Below, in pieces: positions 21,393-29,906 of a stretch of DNA of 64,000 nt; within the stretch, counting starts at the first letter, position 1; the number at the start of each line of letters is the position of its first letter. The position numbers were made by a program, and so were the translations under genes. The notes beneath the pieces are model-generated. The model did no database searches. It saw nothing but the letters and a program-made list of their open reading frames with translations, and was not told where the DNA came from. Source of the stretch: Xenophilus aerolatus (GTDB taxonomy: Bacteria > Pseudomonadota > Gammaproteobacteria > Burkholderiales > Burkholderiaceae_C); assembly GCA_029968055.1 (NCBI GenBank), contig JASCNX010000005.1, forward strand, positions 1-64,000, written 5' to 3'.

Positions 21393-22031
21393 ATGCTCGC
21401 GCTGCGCAAATGGCTGTTGTCCGGCCTCCTGGTCATCGTGCCCCTGGTGGTCACGCTGGCCGTGCTCAACTGGATCGTTGGCACGCTGGACCAGACGCTG
21501 TGGCTGCTGCCCGAGCAATGGCAGGCCTGGCTGTCGGACCACAAGATCCGTGGCCTGGGGGTGCTGTTCACGCTCGCCATCCTGCTGGTGGTGGGCGCGG
21601 TGGCCAGCAATTTCGTCGGCAAGCGCCTGCTGAGCTGGGGCGATGCCCTGGTGCGCCGCATTCCCGTGGTGCGCTCCATCTACTCCAGCGTCAAGCAGGT
21701 TTCCGACACGCTGTTCTCGGAAAGCGGCAACGCCTTCCGCACCGCGGTGCTGATCCAGTGGCCGCATGAGGGCATGTGGACCATCGCCTTCGTCACCGGC
21801 GCGCCCGGCGGCGACGTGGTCAACCACCTGCAGGGCGACTACCTCGGCGTCTACGTGCCGACCACGCCCAACCCCACGGGCGGCTACTTCGTGATGCTCC
21901 GGCGCAGCGACTGCATCGAGCTGAAGATGAGCGTGGACGAGGCGCTCAAGTACATCGTGTCGATGGGCGTCGTCGTGCCCGGCGGCCCCGGCAGCCTGCC
22001 CACGCGGCCGGCACCGCTCGCCAACCCATAA
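21393..22031 (+). CDS. DUF502 membrane protein
   Basis: A 212-residue inner-membrane protein with two N-terminal helices ([20 protein letters not shown] and [20 protein letters not shown]) and the DUF502 signature [40 protein letters not shown] near the C-terminus is also typical. It starts 15 bp after the FmdB-type gene and ends about 40 bp before aspS. Function unknown. Confidence 0.9.
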   Translation: MLALRKWLLSGLLVIVPLVVTLAVLNWIVGTLDQTLWLLPEQWQAWLSDHKIRGLGVLFTLAILLVVGAVASNFVGKRLLSWGDALVRRIPVVRSIYSSVKQVSDTLFSESGNAFRTAVLIQWPHEGMWTIAFVTGAPGGDVVNHLQGDYLGVYVPTTPNPTGGYFVMLRRSDCIELKMSVDEALKYIVSMGVVVPGGPGSLPTRPAPLANP

Positions 22032-22072
22032 ATACCAGCAATGCGCCCGCAAGGGGCGCCGGACTCTTCAAC

Positions 22073-23875
22073 ATGGCCATGCGTTCTCATTACTGCGGTC
22101 TCGTGACCGAAGCCCTGATGGGCGAAACCGTCACCCTGTGCGGCTGGGTCAACCGCCGCCGCGACCATGGCGGCGTGATCTTCGTCGACCTGCGCGACCG
22201 CGAAGGCTACGTGCAGGTGGTGTGCGACCCCGACCGTGCCACCACCTTCGCCACCGCCGAGGGCCTGCGCAACGAGTTCTGCGTGCAGGTCAAGGGCGTC
22301 GTGCGCGCGCGGCCCGAAGGCACCGTCAACGACCAGCTCAAAAGCGGCAAGATCGAGGTGCTGGCGCACGAACTGAAGGTGCTCAACCCCTCGGTCACGC
22401 CCCCTTTCCTGCTCGACGACGACAACCTGAGCGAGACCACGCGCCTCACGCACCGCGTGCTCGACCTGCGCCGCCCCGTCATGCAGAAGAACCTGATGAC
22501 GCGCTACAAGGTGACGATGGAGGTGCGCAAGTTCCTCGACGCCAACGGCTTCGTCGACATCGAGACGCCGATGCTGGGCAAGTCCACGCCCGAAGGCGCG
22601 CGCGACTACCTGGTGCCCAGCCGCGTGCACGACGGCAGCTTCTTCGCGCTGCCGCAGTCGCCGCAGCTGTTCAAGCAGCTCCTGATGGTGTCGGGCTTCG
22701 ACCGCTACTACCAGATCGTCAAGTGCTTCCGTGACGAGGACCTGCGCGCCGACCGCCAGCCGGAATTCACGCAGATCGACATCGAGACCTCCTTCCTGTC
22801 GGAAGAGGAGATCCGCACGATGTTCGAAGGCATGATCCGCAAGGTCTTCCGCGCCGCGGCCGACATCGACCTGGGCGTGTTCCCGGTCATGACGTATGGC
22901 GACGCGATGTTCAAGTACGGCTCCGACAAGCCCGACCTGCGCGTGAAGCTCGAATTCACCGAGCTGACCGAGCTGATGAAGCGCGTGGAGTTCAAGGTCT
23001 TCTCGGGCGCCGCCAACATGGCCGGCGGCCGCGTCGTGGCGCTTCGCGTGCCGGGCGGCGGCGGCGAGGGCGGCCTGTCGCGCGGCGACATCGACGGCTA
23101 TACCGAGTTCGTCAAGATCTACGGCGCCAAGGGCCTGGCCTACATCAAGGTCAACGACTGGTCGCAGGGCCGCGAGGGGCTGCAGAGCCCGATCGTGAAG
23201 AACCTCGACGACAACGCCCTGGCCGAGATCGTCGCGCGCACCGGCGCACGCAACGGCGACATCATCTTCTTCGGCGCCGACAAGGCCAAGGTCGTCAACG
23301 ACGCCATCGGCGCGCTGCGCGTCAAGATCGGCCACAGTGCCTTCGGCAGGAAGAACGGCCTGTTCGAGGACCGCTGGGCACCCTTGTGGGTCATCGACTT
23401 CCCGATGTTCGAGTTCGACGAGGAGGGCCAGCGCTGGAGCGCCGTGCACCACCCGTTCACGAGCCCGAAGGACGGCCACGAGGACCTCATGGACACGGCG
23501 CCCGAGAAGTGCCTGGCCAAGGCCTACGACATGGTGCTCAACGGCATCGAGATGGGCGGCGGCTCGGTGCGTATCCACCGCGAGGAAGTGCAGAGCAAGG
23601 TGTTCCGCGCCCTCAAGATCAACGCCGAGGACGCGCAGGCCAAGTTCGGCTTCCTGCTCGATGCGCTGCAGTACGGCGCGCCTCCCCATGGCGGCATCGC
23701 CATCGGCCTGGACCGGCTGGTCATGCTCATGACGGGCGCCGAATCCATCCGCGACGTGATCGCCTTCCCCAAGACCCAGCGCGCGCAGGACCTGCTGACG
23801 CAGGCCCCGAGCCCGGTGGACGAGAAGCAGCTGCGCGAGCTGCACATCAAGCTGCGCAACACGCAGACGGCCTGA
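22073..23875 (+). CDS. aspS: Aspartyl-tRNA synthetase, probably non-discriminating (Asp/Asn)
   Basis: A class II aminoacyl-tRNA synthetase of 600 residues with an N-terminal OB-fold anticodon domain, a bacterial GAD insertion and the class II core (motif 2 [18 protein letters not shown], motif 3 [16 protein letters not shown]). Residue 32 is His in NRRRDHGG, where E. coli AspRS has Leu, and residue 83 is Gly in RPEGT. In Pseudomonas, His and Gly at these places mark a relaxed enzyme that also charges tRNA-Asn, for later amidation by GatCAB. A hairpin with T-rich tail follows the gene. Confidence 0.95.
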   Translation: MAMRSHYCGLVTEALMGETVTLCGWVNRRRDHGGVIFVDLRDREGYVQVVCDPDRATTFATAEGLRNEFCVQVKGVVRARPEGTVNDQLKSGKIEVLAHELKVLNPSVTPPFLLDDDNLSETTRLTHRVLDLRRPVMQKNLMTRYKVTMEVRKFLDANGFVDIETPMLGKSTPEGARDYLVPSRVHDGSFFALPQSPQLFKQLLMVSGFDRYYQIVKCFRDEDLRADRQPEFTQIDIETSFLSEEEIRTMFEGMIRKVFRAAADIDLGVFPVMTYGDAMFKYGSDKPDLRVKLEFTELTELMKRVEFKVFSGAANMAGGRVVALRVPGGGGEGGLSRGDIDGYTEFVKIYGAKGLAYIKVNDWSQGREGLQSPIVKNLDDNALAEIVARTGARNGDIIFFGADKAKVVNDAIGALRVKIGHSAFGRKNGLFEDRWAPLWVIDFPMFEFDEEGQRWSAVHHPFTSPKDGHEDLMDTAPEKCLAKAYDMVLNGIEMGGGSVRIHREEVQSKVFRALKINAEDAQAKFGFLLDALQYGAPPHGGIAIGLDRLVMLMTGAESIRDVIAFPKTQRAQDLLTQAPSPVDEKQLRELHIKLRNTQTA

Positions 23876-23895
23876 GCGGCTGCGCACGGCATGAG

Positions 23896-23923
23896 AAAGG
23901 CGCCTCGGGCGCCTTTTCTTTTT
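23896..23923 (+). terminator. Rho-independent terminator after aspS
   Basis: A 9-bp perfect stem (AAAGGCGCC / GGCGCCTTT) around loop TCG, followed by a T-rich run. It separates aspS from the toxin-antitoxin unit. Confidence 0.9.
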
Positions 23924-23950
23924 CCACAGCAGATCGACGAGGAAAAGCGG

Positions 23951-23973
23951 TGAATGGCTAAAATAGCCATTCA
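23951..23973. promoter_or_regulatory. Perfect palindromic operator of the toxin-antitoxin unit
   Basis: TGAATGGCTA, then AAA, then TAGCCATTCA: a perfect 10-bp inverted repeat with a 3-base spacer, 16 bp before the antitoxin ATG. Size and position are those of a Phd/YefM-type autoregulatory site, and it probably overlaps the promoter (CTAAAAT within it resembles a -10). Confidence 0.85.
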
Positions 23974-23989
23974 CCCCGCAGGAGCCGCC

Positions 23990-24271
23990 ATGCAGATCAC
24001 CGCCACCGAGGCCAAGAACCGGTTCGGCTACTACCTCGGCCAGGCCGAGCGCGAGCCGGTGCACGTCATGAAGAACGACCGCGTGGCCGGCGTCATCGTG
24101 TCGGCGGCCCGCTATGCCGAGCTGGAGGCGCTAGAGCAGGAGAAGTCCATGGCGCAGCGCCGCAAGGAGTTCAACGAGAAATACAAGGGCTGGATCGCCG
24201 AGCAGAACGCGCACGTCGAGGCGCATGGCCTGTGGTGTGAAGGTCTGGTGGCTTGGCCCGGGCAATCCTGA
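23990..24271 (+). CDS. Antitoxin, Phd/YefM-type N-terminus with CcdA-like C-terminus
   Basis: A 93-residue antitoxin. Residues 1-45 (MQITATEAKNRFGYYLGQAE, then VHVMKNDRVAGVIVSAARYA) are a Phd/YefM DNA-binding domain. The C-terminal part (RRKEFNEKYKGWIAEQNAHV followed by EAHGLW) instead resembles the toxin-wrapping tail of CcdA, which fits the CcdB toxin immediately downstream. AGGAG lies upstream of the ATG at 23990. Its stop TGA directly abuts the toxin ATG. The domain mixing is my reading of the sequence; a profile search would test it. Confidence 0.82.
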   Translation: MQITATEAKNRFGYYLGQAEREPVHVMKNDRVAGVIVSAARYAELEALEQEKSMAQRRKEFNEKYKGWIAEQNAHVEAHGLWCEGLVAWPGQS

Positions 24272-24589
24272 ATGGCGCAGTTCGACGTCTACGACAACCC
24301 GAATGCAGAGTCGCGTCGCTTCGTGCCCTACCTGGTCGACGTGCAGACCGCACTGATCAGCCAGTTGACGACGCGCCTGGTGATGCCTCTCTCTCGCGTC
24401 GGGGCGCAGCAGCCGAAGCTGCCGACCAATCTGTGCCCCGTGTTCGACATCGGCGGCGAATCGCTCCTTCTGATGCCGCACCTGGCGGCCCCGGTCCCGG
24501 AGCGCCTGCTGAGGAAGCCGGTCGGCTCCCTGTCCCATCGCGCGGCGGAGTTCACTGGGGCCTTCGATGCCGTCCTCAGCGGATTCTGA
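24272..24589 (+). CDS. ccdB: CcdB-family toxin (gyrase poison)
   Basis: A 105-residue CcdB homologue. Shared features with the F-plasmid toxin are MAQFDVYDNP, RFVPYLVDVQ, TRLVMPLSR, LCPVFDIGGES and LSHRAAEFTGAF. F-CcdB needs its last residues Trp-Gly-Ile to bind GyrA; here the end is SGF, so the Trp is not conserved and activity should not be assumed. The gene is contiguous with the antitoxin and overlaps nudB by 23 bp. Confidence 0.88.
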   Translation: MAQFDVYDNPNAESRRFVPYLVDVQTALISQLTTRLVMPLSRVGAQQPKLPTNLCPVFDIGGESLLLMPHLAAPVPERLLRKPVGSLSHRAAEFTGAFDAVLSGF

Positions 24590-25052
24590 AAGCCGCCCCT
24601 TCAAGATCCCCGAATCGGTCCTGGTGGTCATCCACACGCCCGCGCTCGAGGTGCTGCTGATCGAGCGTGCCGACACGCCCGGCTTCTGGCAGTCGGTGAC
24701 CGGCAGCAAGGACAGCGAGGACGAGCCGCTGGCGCTCACTGCCGCGCGCGAGGTGTTCGAAGAAACCGGCTTCGACTGCCGGCTCGGCACGCCCCTGGCT
24801 GCCGGCCTGCGCGACTGGGGCCTCGTCAACCTCTACGACATCTACCCGCGCTACCTGCCGCGCTATGCGCCCGGAGTGACGCGCAACACCGAGCACCTGT
24901 TCGGGCTGCGGGTGCCCGAAGCGGCGGCGCCGCTCCTCAGCCCGCGCGAGCACACCGCCTGGCGCTGGGTCCCCTGGCGCGAGGCGGCCGATGCGTGCTT
25001 TTCTCCCTCCAATGCCGAAGCCATCCTCTTGCTGCCACAATTTGCGGCATGA
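24567..25052 (+). CDS. nudB: Dihydroneopterin triphosphate diphosphatase (Nudix)
   Basis: A Nudix hydrolase of 161 residues that probably removes pyrophosphate from dihydroneopterin triphosphate in folate synthesis. The Nudix box spans GSKDSEDEPLALTAAREVFE plus ETGFD, with the GX5EX7REUXEEXGU pattern. The N-terminal PESVLVVIHT and the C-terminal EHTAWRWVPWREA are typical of NudB. The start overlaps the end of ccdB in another frame. folE lies two genes downstream. Confidence 0.88.
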   Translation: MPSSADSESRPFKIPESVLVVIHTPALEVLLIERADTPGFWQSVTGSKDSEDEPLALTAAREVFEETGFDCRLGTPLAAGLRDWGLVNLYDIYPRYLPRYAPGVTRNTEHLFGLRVPEAAAPLLSPREHTAWRWVPWREAADACFSPSNAEAILLLPQFAA

Positions 25053-25109
25053 GTGCCGAGCCGCAAACACAGCCTCTCGCCCGGCCGCGCGACCGACGGA
25101 GAACCCGCC

Positions 25110-25907
25110 ATGAGCGCCGCGCGTGAAGAGGTGATCCTGCCGTCCGGCGGCAGCGCCGATTCCGGCTTCGCCTCGCTGGAGACGTTGCGGGTGGCCACCT
25201 ACAACATCCACAAGGGCGTGCAGGGCGTCGGCCCGGCGCGCCGGCTGGAGATCCACAACCTGGGCCATGCCATCGAGCAGCTCGATGCCGACATCGTCTG
25301 CCTGCAGGAAGTGCGCAAGATGAACCGCCTGGGCGAGCGCCGCTTCGCGCGCTGGCCCGAGCAGCCCCAGGCCGACTTCCTGTGCCCCGAGGGCTACCAC
25401 GCCGTCTACGAGACCAACGCCTACACCCGCCACGGCGAGCACGGCAACGCGTTGCTCACGCGCTGGCCGATCGTGCGCCACCGGCACGAGGACATGTCGG
25501 ACCACCGCTTCGAGCAGCGCGGGCTGCTGCACGTGGAGCTGATGCTCGCGGGCCGGCGCGTGCATGCCATCGTCGTGCACCTGGGCCTCATCAAGGGCAG
25601 CCGCGTGCGGCAGATCGCGCAACTGGGCGAGTTCATCCGGCGCGAAGTGCCGAACGACGAGCCGGTGGTCGTGGCCGGCGACTTCAACGACTGGGGCGCA
25701 CGCATGCGCGTGGCGATGAACGCCATGGGCCTGGTCGACATGGCCGGCGTGCGGGCCCTGACCTACCCGTCGCGCCTGCCGCTCACGCAACTCGATTTCG
25801 TCTATGCACGCCACCTGCGTCCCGTGTCGCTGCACGTGCCGCGCGGGCGCATCTGGGGCCGCATGTCCGACCACCTGCCGCTGGTGGCCGAGTTCGGCCT
25901 GGCCTGA
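25110..25907 (+). CDS. Endonuclease/exonuclease/phosphatase-family protein
   Basis: A 265-residue EEP-fold hydrolase without signal peptide. Metal and catalytic motifs are visible: TYNIHKGV, CLQEVRK (metal-binding Glu), GDFNDWGAR and the terminal SDHLPLVAEF (Asp-His pair). The family covers nucleases, phospholipid and inositol phosphatases. In many Burkholderiales this gene precedes a cardiolipin synthase, but none follows here. ATG 25110 has GGAG upstream. Confidence 0.85.
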   Translation: MSAAREEVILPSGGSADSGFASLETLRVATYNIHKGVQGVGPARRLEIHNLGHAIEQLDADIVCLQEVRKMNRLGERRFARWPEQPQADFLCPEGYHAVYETNAYTRHGEHGNALLTRWPIVRHRHEDMSDHRFEQRGLLHVELMLAGRRVHAIVVHLGLIKGSRVRQIAQLGEFIRREVPNDEPVVVAGDFNDWGARMRVAMNAMGLVDMAGVRALTYPSRLPLTQLDFVYARHLRPVSLHVPRGRIWGRMSDHLPLVAEFGLA

Positions 25908-25910
25908 TCT

Positions 25911-25927
25911 GCTATCGATTTCGTAGC
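25911..25927. repeat. Short palindrome GCTAT-N7-GTAGC
   Basis: One of three short dyads in the window (also 10277-10293 and 44421-44437), each GCTAT and its complement around 7 bases; this copy has one G:T pair. It lies just after the stop of the EEP gene. Confidence 0.6.
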
Positions 25928-25989
25928 TGCGCGCGCCCGTCCCGTGGGTGCTCGCGGCCGAAGACGTTCACCAACCGTTCACTGATACG

Positions 25990-26742
25990 ATGCCTGCCAT
26001 GTTGAGGAAAGCCGACGCCGCCCCGCCGCACGATGCGCCCGGGAACTCCGCAAACGCCGACGAGGGAACGCCCGTGTCGGTAAAGATCCGCGAGCGGATC
26101 CAGGCGGCCCGCCAGCGCTACAACGCCAACGACAACATCGCCGAGTTCATCGAACCGGGCGAACTCGAGGCGCTGCTCGACGAGGTCGAGGTCAAGATGC
26201 GCGGCGTGCTCGACAGCCTGGTGATCGACCTCGACAACGACCACAACACCGGCAACACGGCGCGCCGCGTGGCCAAGATGTACGTCAACGAGGTCTTCCG
26301 CGGCCGCTACGTGCCGGCGCCCAGCCTCACCGAGTTCCCCAATGCCGAGCGGCTCAACGAGCTGATGATCGTCGGCCCGATCACGGTGCGCAGCGCCTGC
26401 TCGCACCACCTCTGCCCGATCATGGGCAAGCTGTGGATCGGCGTGATGCCCAACGAGCACACCAACGTGATCGGCCTGTCGAAGTACGCACGGCTGGCCG
26501 AATGGGTGATGGGTCGTCCGCAGATCCAGGAAGAGGCGATCGTGCAGCTGGCCGACCTGATCCAGGAGAAGACGCGGCCCGACGGCCTGGCGCTGGTGAT
26601 GGAGGCCGAGCACTTCTGCATGCAGTGGCGCGGCGTGAAGGAGACCGACAGCAAGATGATCAACTCCGTCATGCGCGGCGTCTTCCTCAAGGACCCGAGC
26701 CTGCGCCGCGAATTCCTGTCGCTGCTGCCACGCAAGTCCTGA
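25990..26742 (+). CDS. folE: GTP cyclohydrolase I
   Basis: Converts GTP to 7,8-dihydroneopterin triphosphate, the first step of folate synthesis. The 250-residue enzyme has the zinc/active-site motif SACSHHLCPIMGKLWIGVMP and the family segments NTARRVAKMYVNEVF and IGLSKYARLAEWVMGRPQIQ. The C-terminal AEHFCMQWRGVKETDSKM carries the second zinc Cys. The ATG at 25990 (or 25999) is preferred, though no clear ribosome site is seen. nudB, the next pathway step, is two genes upstream. Confidence 0.94.
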   Translation: MPAMLRKADAAPPHDAPGNSANADEGTPVSVKIRERIQAARQRYNANDNIAEFIEPGELEALLDEVEVKMRGVLDSLVIDLDNDHNTGNTARRVAKMYVNEVFRGRYVPAPSLTEFPNAERLNELMIVGPITVRSACSHHLCPIMGKLWIGVMPNEHTNVIGLSKYARLAEWVMGRPQIQEEAIVQLADLIQEKTRPDGLALVMEAEHFCMQWRGVKETDSKMINSVMRGVFLKDPSLRREFLSLLPRKS

Positions 26743-26772
26743 CCGTCCGTCCGCTCCTCCGAAGGTTCCGCC

Positions 26773-27195
26773 ATGCTCGTCCGCCTGCTCTACGCCAGCC
26801 GTGCCACCGACACCAGCCCCGCGACCATCGAGGCCATCCTGGCGCAGGCGCGCGCGCACAACACCGGCAACGGCATCACCGGCATCCTGTGCTACGGCGC
26901 CGGCACCTTCCTGCAGGCCATCGAGGGCGGGCGCATGGCCGTCAACGACCTGTACGGCCACATCCAGCGCGATGCCCGCCACAAGGACGTGGTGCTGCTG
27001 CACTACGAAGAGATCATGGAGCGGCGCTTCGGCGGCTGGACCATGGGCCAGGTCAACCTCGGCAAGCTCAATGCGTCGACCCTGCTGAAGTATTCCGAGA
27101 AGGCCACGCTCGACCCGTACGCCGTGTCGGGCAAGGTGTCGCTCGCGTTGCTCGAGGAACTGATGGCGACCGCGGCGATCGTCGGCCGGTCGTGA
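26773..27195 (+). CDS. BLUF-domain blue-light sensor
   Basis: A 140-residue protein consisting essentially of one BLUF domain, which binds FAD and changes its hydrogen bonding on blue light. Key residues are present: Tyr7 (RLLYASRA), Asn30 (HNTGNGITGILCY) and Gln48 (TFLQAIEGG), matching the Tyr/Asn/Gln set of AppA and Slr1694, plus the conserved Trp-Met (FGGWTMGQV). No output domain is fused; about 45 residues of helical C-terminus follow. It probably signals through a partner protein, which is not identifiable here. Confidence 0.92.
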   Translation: MLVRLLYASRATDTSPATIEAILAQARAHNTGNGITGILCYGAGTFLQAIEGGRMAVNDLYGHIQRDARHKDVVLLHYEEIMERRFGGWTMGQVNLGKLNASTLLKYSEKATLDPYAVSGKVSLALLEELMATAAIVGRS

Positions 27196-27227
27196 CGGCG
27201 ATTCGCGGCCGCGCGCGGCGCTAGCGC

Positions 27228-28109
27228 ATGCCGCTGTCCGCCTTCGGCCTCATCGTCCTCGCCGGACTCATCCACGCCAGCTGGAACATCGCGGCCAAGA
27301 AGGCCGACGGCGACGCGCGCTTCGCCTTCCAGAGCAGCGCCTTCATGGCGCTGGTGTGGGCGCCGGTGGGCCTGTGGCTGGGCCTGTCGGAATTGCCCCG
27401 CTGGGGCCTGCGCGAATGGGGCTTCGTGGTCGTCAGCGGCGTGCTGCACGTCATCTACTACATCGTGCTGCTGCGCGGCTACCGCCGGTCGGACCTGACG
27501 GTGGTCTATCCGCTGGCGCGCGGCAGCGGGCCGCTGCTGTCCTCGCTGGTCGCCGTCGTGTTCCTGGGCGAGCGGCTCACCTGGATCGGGCTGGCGGGCA
27601 TCCTGGGGGTCGTGGGCGGCGTGTTCCTCGTGGCCGGCGGACCGCGGCTGTGGCGCCGCACGCACGATGCGCTGCAGCGCGAACGGGTGCGCAAGGGCAT
27701 CCGCTACGGCGTGCTGACCGGCACCTTCATCGCCGGCTACACCGTGGTCGACAGCTATGCGGTCAAGATGCTCGCCATGTCGCCCATCCTGCTCGACTAC
27801 ATGGGCAACTTCGTGCGCCTGGGGCTGCTGGCACCCGCGGTGCTGCGCGACCGGCCCACGGCAGCGCGGCTGTGGCGGACGCAATGGAAGTACGCGCTGC
27901 TGGTGGCGGCCATCAGCCCGGTCTCCTACGTCCTGGTGCTGTACGCGGTCCAGCAGGCGCCCATCTCGCACGTCGCGCCGGCGCGCGAGGTGTCGATGCT
28001 CTTCGCGGCGCTGATCGGCGGCCACCTGCTGCGCGAGGGCGACCGGCTGCTGCGCGTGGTCGGCGCGCTCTTCATCGCCGCCGGCGTCGCGGCACTCGCG
28101 CTCGGATGA
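27228..28109 (+). CDS. EamA/DMT-superfamily transporter
   Basis: An inner-membrane protein of 293 residues with about ten helices formed by two EamA repeats. Visible signatures are LIVLAGLIHASWNIAAKKAD at the start, then YRRSDLTVVYPLARGSGPLL in the first repeat and the second-repeat VAPAREVSMLFAALIGGHLL. Substrate unknown; relatives export amino acids or metabolites. Its stop overlaps the next start (ATGA). Confidence 0.88.
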   Translation: MPLSAFGLIVLAGLIHASWNIAAKKADGDARFAFQSSAFMALVWAPVGLWLGLSELPRWGLREWGFVVVSGVLHVIYYIVLLRGYRRSDLTVVYPLARGSGPLLSSLVAVVFLGERLTWIGLAGILGVVGGVFLVAGGPRLWRRTHDALQRERVRKGIRYGVLTGTFIAGYTVVDSYAVKMLAMSPILLDYMGNFVRLGLLAPAVLRDRPTAARLWRTQWKYALLVAAISPVSYVLVLYAVQQAPISHVAPAREVSMLFAALIGGHLLREGDRLLRVVGALFIAAGVAALALG

Positions 28110-28948
28110 CGGCGGTGCCCACCGGGCCGCTGCTGGGTTGCGACTTCTCGAGCGCGCCGAGCGTGCGCAAGCCGATCGTCGTGGCCGTGGGGCACCTGCA
28201 CGGCGACGTCGAGGTGCGCCTGGACCGGCTCGAAAGCTTCGTCACGCTTGATGCGTGGCAGCACTGGCTGGCGGCGCAGCCGGCCTGGGTGGGCGCCTTC
28301 GACTTCCCCTTCGGCCTGCCGCGCGAACTGGTCGAAACCCTGGGCTGGCCGCTCGATTGGGAGGCCTGCATGCGCCACTATGCCGGGCTGCCGCGGGCGG
28401 ACGTGCGTGCGACCTTCGCCCGCTTCTGCGCCGCCCGGCCGGTGGGCGCAAAGTTTGCCCACCGGCGCACCGACGGCCCCGCGGGTGCCAGTCCGTCGAT
28501 GAAGTGGGTGAACCCGCCCGTGGCCTACATGCTGCATGCCGGTGTGCCCCGGCTGCTCGCCGCCGGCGCGCGCCTGCCGGGCTTGGGCGGTGCGCCGGCA
28601 TCGGGCCGTATCGCGCTCGAAGGCTACCCGGGGCTACTGGCCCGCGAGCTGATCGGCCGTCGCAGCTACAAGAGCGACGACCGTGCGCGCCAGACGCCCG
28701 AGCGGCTCGAGGCCCGCCGTGCCATCGTGGACGGGCTGCAAACCGGGCGCTCGCGCCTGGGCCTGCGGCTGGCGCCATCGCCGGCCCAGGCGCAAACCCT
28801 GGTGGCCGACGCCAGCGGCGACCGGCTCGACGCGGCGCTGTGCCTGGTCGAGGCCGCATGGGGCGCGCTGCGTGCCGCCAGCCCCGGGCCGGGCTTCGGG
28901 CTGCCGCCCGGGCTGGACCCGCTTGAAGGCTGGATCGTCGGCGCCTGA
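28106..28948 (+). CDS. DUF429 protein
   Basis: A 280-residue predicted nuclease-like (RNase H-fold) protein. The N-terminal GPLLGCDFSSAPSVRKPIVV and WVGAFDFPFGLPRELVE carry the acidic residues of the fold, and the C-terminal GDRLDAALCLVEAAW supplies the distal Asp. The family is uncharacterised. Translationally coupled to the EamA transporter by a 4-bp overlap. Confidence 0.78.
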   Translation: MTAVPTGPLLGCDFSSAPSVRKPIVVAVGHLHGDVEVRLDRLESFVTLDAWQHWLAAQPAWVGAFDFPFGLPRELVETLGWPLDWEACMRHYAGLPRADVRATFARFCAARPVGAKFAHRRTDGPAGASPSMKWVNPPVAYMLHAGVPRLLAAGARLPGLGGAPASGRIALEGYPGLLARELIGRRSYKSDDRARQTPERLEARRAIVDGLQTGRSRLGLRLAPSPAQAQTLVADASGDRLDAALCLVEAAWGALRAASPGPGFGLPPGLDPLEGWIVGA

Positions 28949-29073
28949 AAGCGCTCGCACACTTGTCCTACACCGGCACGCGTCCCACGCGCGCGGGCGG
29001 GCCGTGCCGGGCTTTCTAGATTGCATTCGAGCGGTCGACCGGCCGCCCACAACCGCCATGAAAGGAATCGATC

Positions 29074-29271
29074 ATGAACAAGGACCAAGTTGCAGGACGC
29101 GTGGAAGAGGCCAAGGGCAAGCTCAAGGAAGTCGCCGGCAAGGTGACCGGCAACGAGCGGCTCGAAGCCGATGGCGTGACCGACCAGGCCTCGGGCAAGG
29201 TGCAGAGCACCTACGGCGACGCCAAGAGCAAGGTCAAGGACACGGCGCAGAAGGCCGTCGACAAGCTCTGA
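29074..29271 (+). CDS. CsbD-family stress protein
   Basis: A 65-residue hydrophilic, Lys/Asp-rich protein. MNKDQVAGRVEEAKGKLKEV followed by AGKVTGNERLEADG is the CsbD signature. In Bacillus and enterics CsbD/YjbJ proteins are abundant in stress and stationary phase but have no defined biochemistry. It starts a run of envelope and stress genes and has GAAAGGAATCG upstream of its ATG. Confidence 0.92.
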   Translation: MNKDQVAGRVEEAKGKLKEVAGKVTGNERLEADGVTDQASGKVQSTYGDAKSKVKDTAQKAVDKL

Positions 29272-29299
29272 ACACCGCGATATTCAGGGAGTGCTTCCG

Positions 29300-29818
29300 A
29301 TGAACACCAACACCCTCCCATCGACGGGGCGGATGGTTCTCGTGGCCGGCGGCGCCGCGCTGGCGCTGGCGCTCGTCGGCTGCGACCGTGCGGACAACAA
29401 GACCGCCGGCCAGCAGCTCGACACCGCCATCGCCAAGACCGAGCAGGCGGCGCGCAACGCCAAGGCGACCACCGAGTCCCTGGCCGCCGACGCCAAGGCC
29501 AAGATCGACGAGAAGGCCCCGGCCGCGGAGTCGGCCGTGAAGGACGGCGCTGCCCGCGCCAGCGAAGCCACGCGCGAGGCAGGTTCTGCCATCGCAGGGG
29601 CGGTCGACGATGCCACCATCACCGCCACCGTGTCTGCAGGCCTGGCCAAGGACAGCGAACTCAGCGCGCTGCGCATCGACGTCGACACCCGGGCTGGCGT
29701 CGTCACGCTCAAGGGGCCGGCACCGACCGCTGCCGCCAAGGCGCGCGCCGAAGAGATCGCACGCAACGTCAAGGGCGTCAGCCGCGTCGACAACGCGCTG
29801 GAAGTCCGGGCGTCCTGA
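29300..29818 (+). CDS. BON-domain lipoprotein
   Basis: A 172-residue predicted lipoprotein: an N-terminal hydrophobic stretch ends in the lipobox LALVGC. A long Ala/Lys-rich helical spacer follows, then a C-terminal BON domain (ATVSAGLAKDSELSALRIDV, then TRAGVVTLKGPAPT). BON proteins bind envelope surfaces and are often osmotically or stress induced (OsmY-like). The ATG at 29300, with AGGGAG 8 bases upstream, is preferred over the GTG at 29291. Confidence 0.88.
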   Translation: MNTNTLPSTGRMVLVAGGAALALALVGCDRADNKTAGQQLDTAIAKTEQAARNAKATTESLAADAKAKIDEKAPAAESAVKDGAARASEATREAGSAIAGAVDDATITATVSAGLAKDSELSALRIDVDTRAGVVTLKGPAPTAAAKARAEEIARNVKGVSRVDNALEVRAS

Positions 29819-29857
29819 GTTGGCATGCCGCGGCAGGTCCCGCGGCTTCCCGCCAAC

Positions 29858-29888
29858 AAAAAAGCCCGGCGCTGCCGGGCTTTTTTTT
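29858..29888. terminator. Bidirectional Rho-independent terminator
   Basis: AAAAAAGCCCGGC, loop GCT, GCCGGGCTTTTTTTT: a 7-bp GC stem flanked by A and T runs. It serves the BON gene from the left and the ferritin-like operon from the right. Confidence 0.95.
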
Positions 29889-29906
29889 GTGGCGCTACTG
29901 CGCCGA

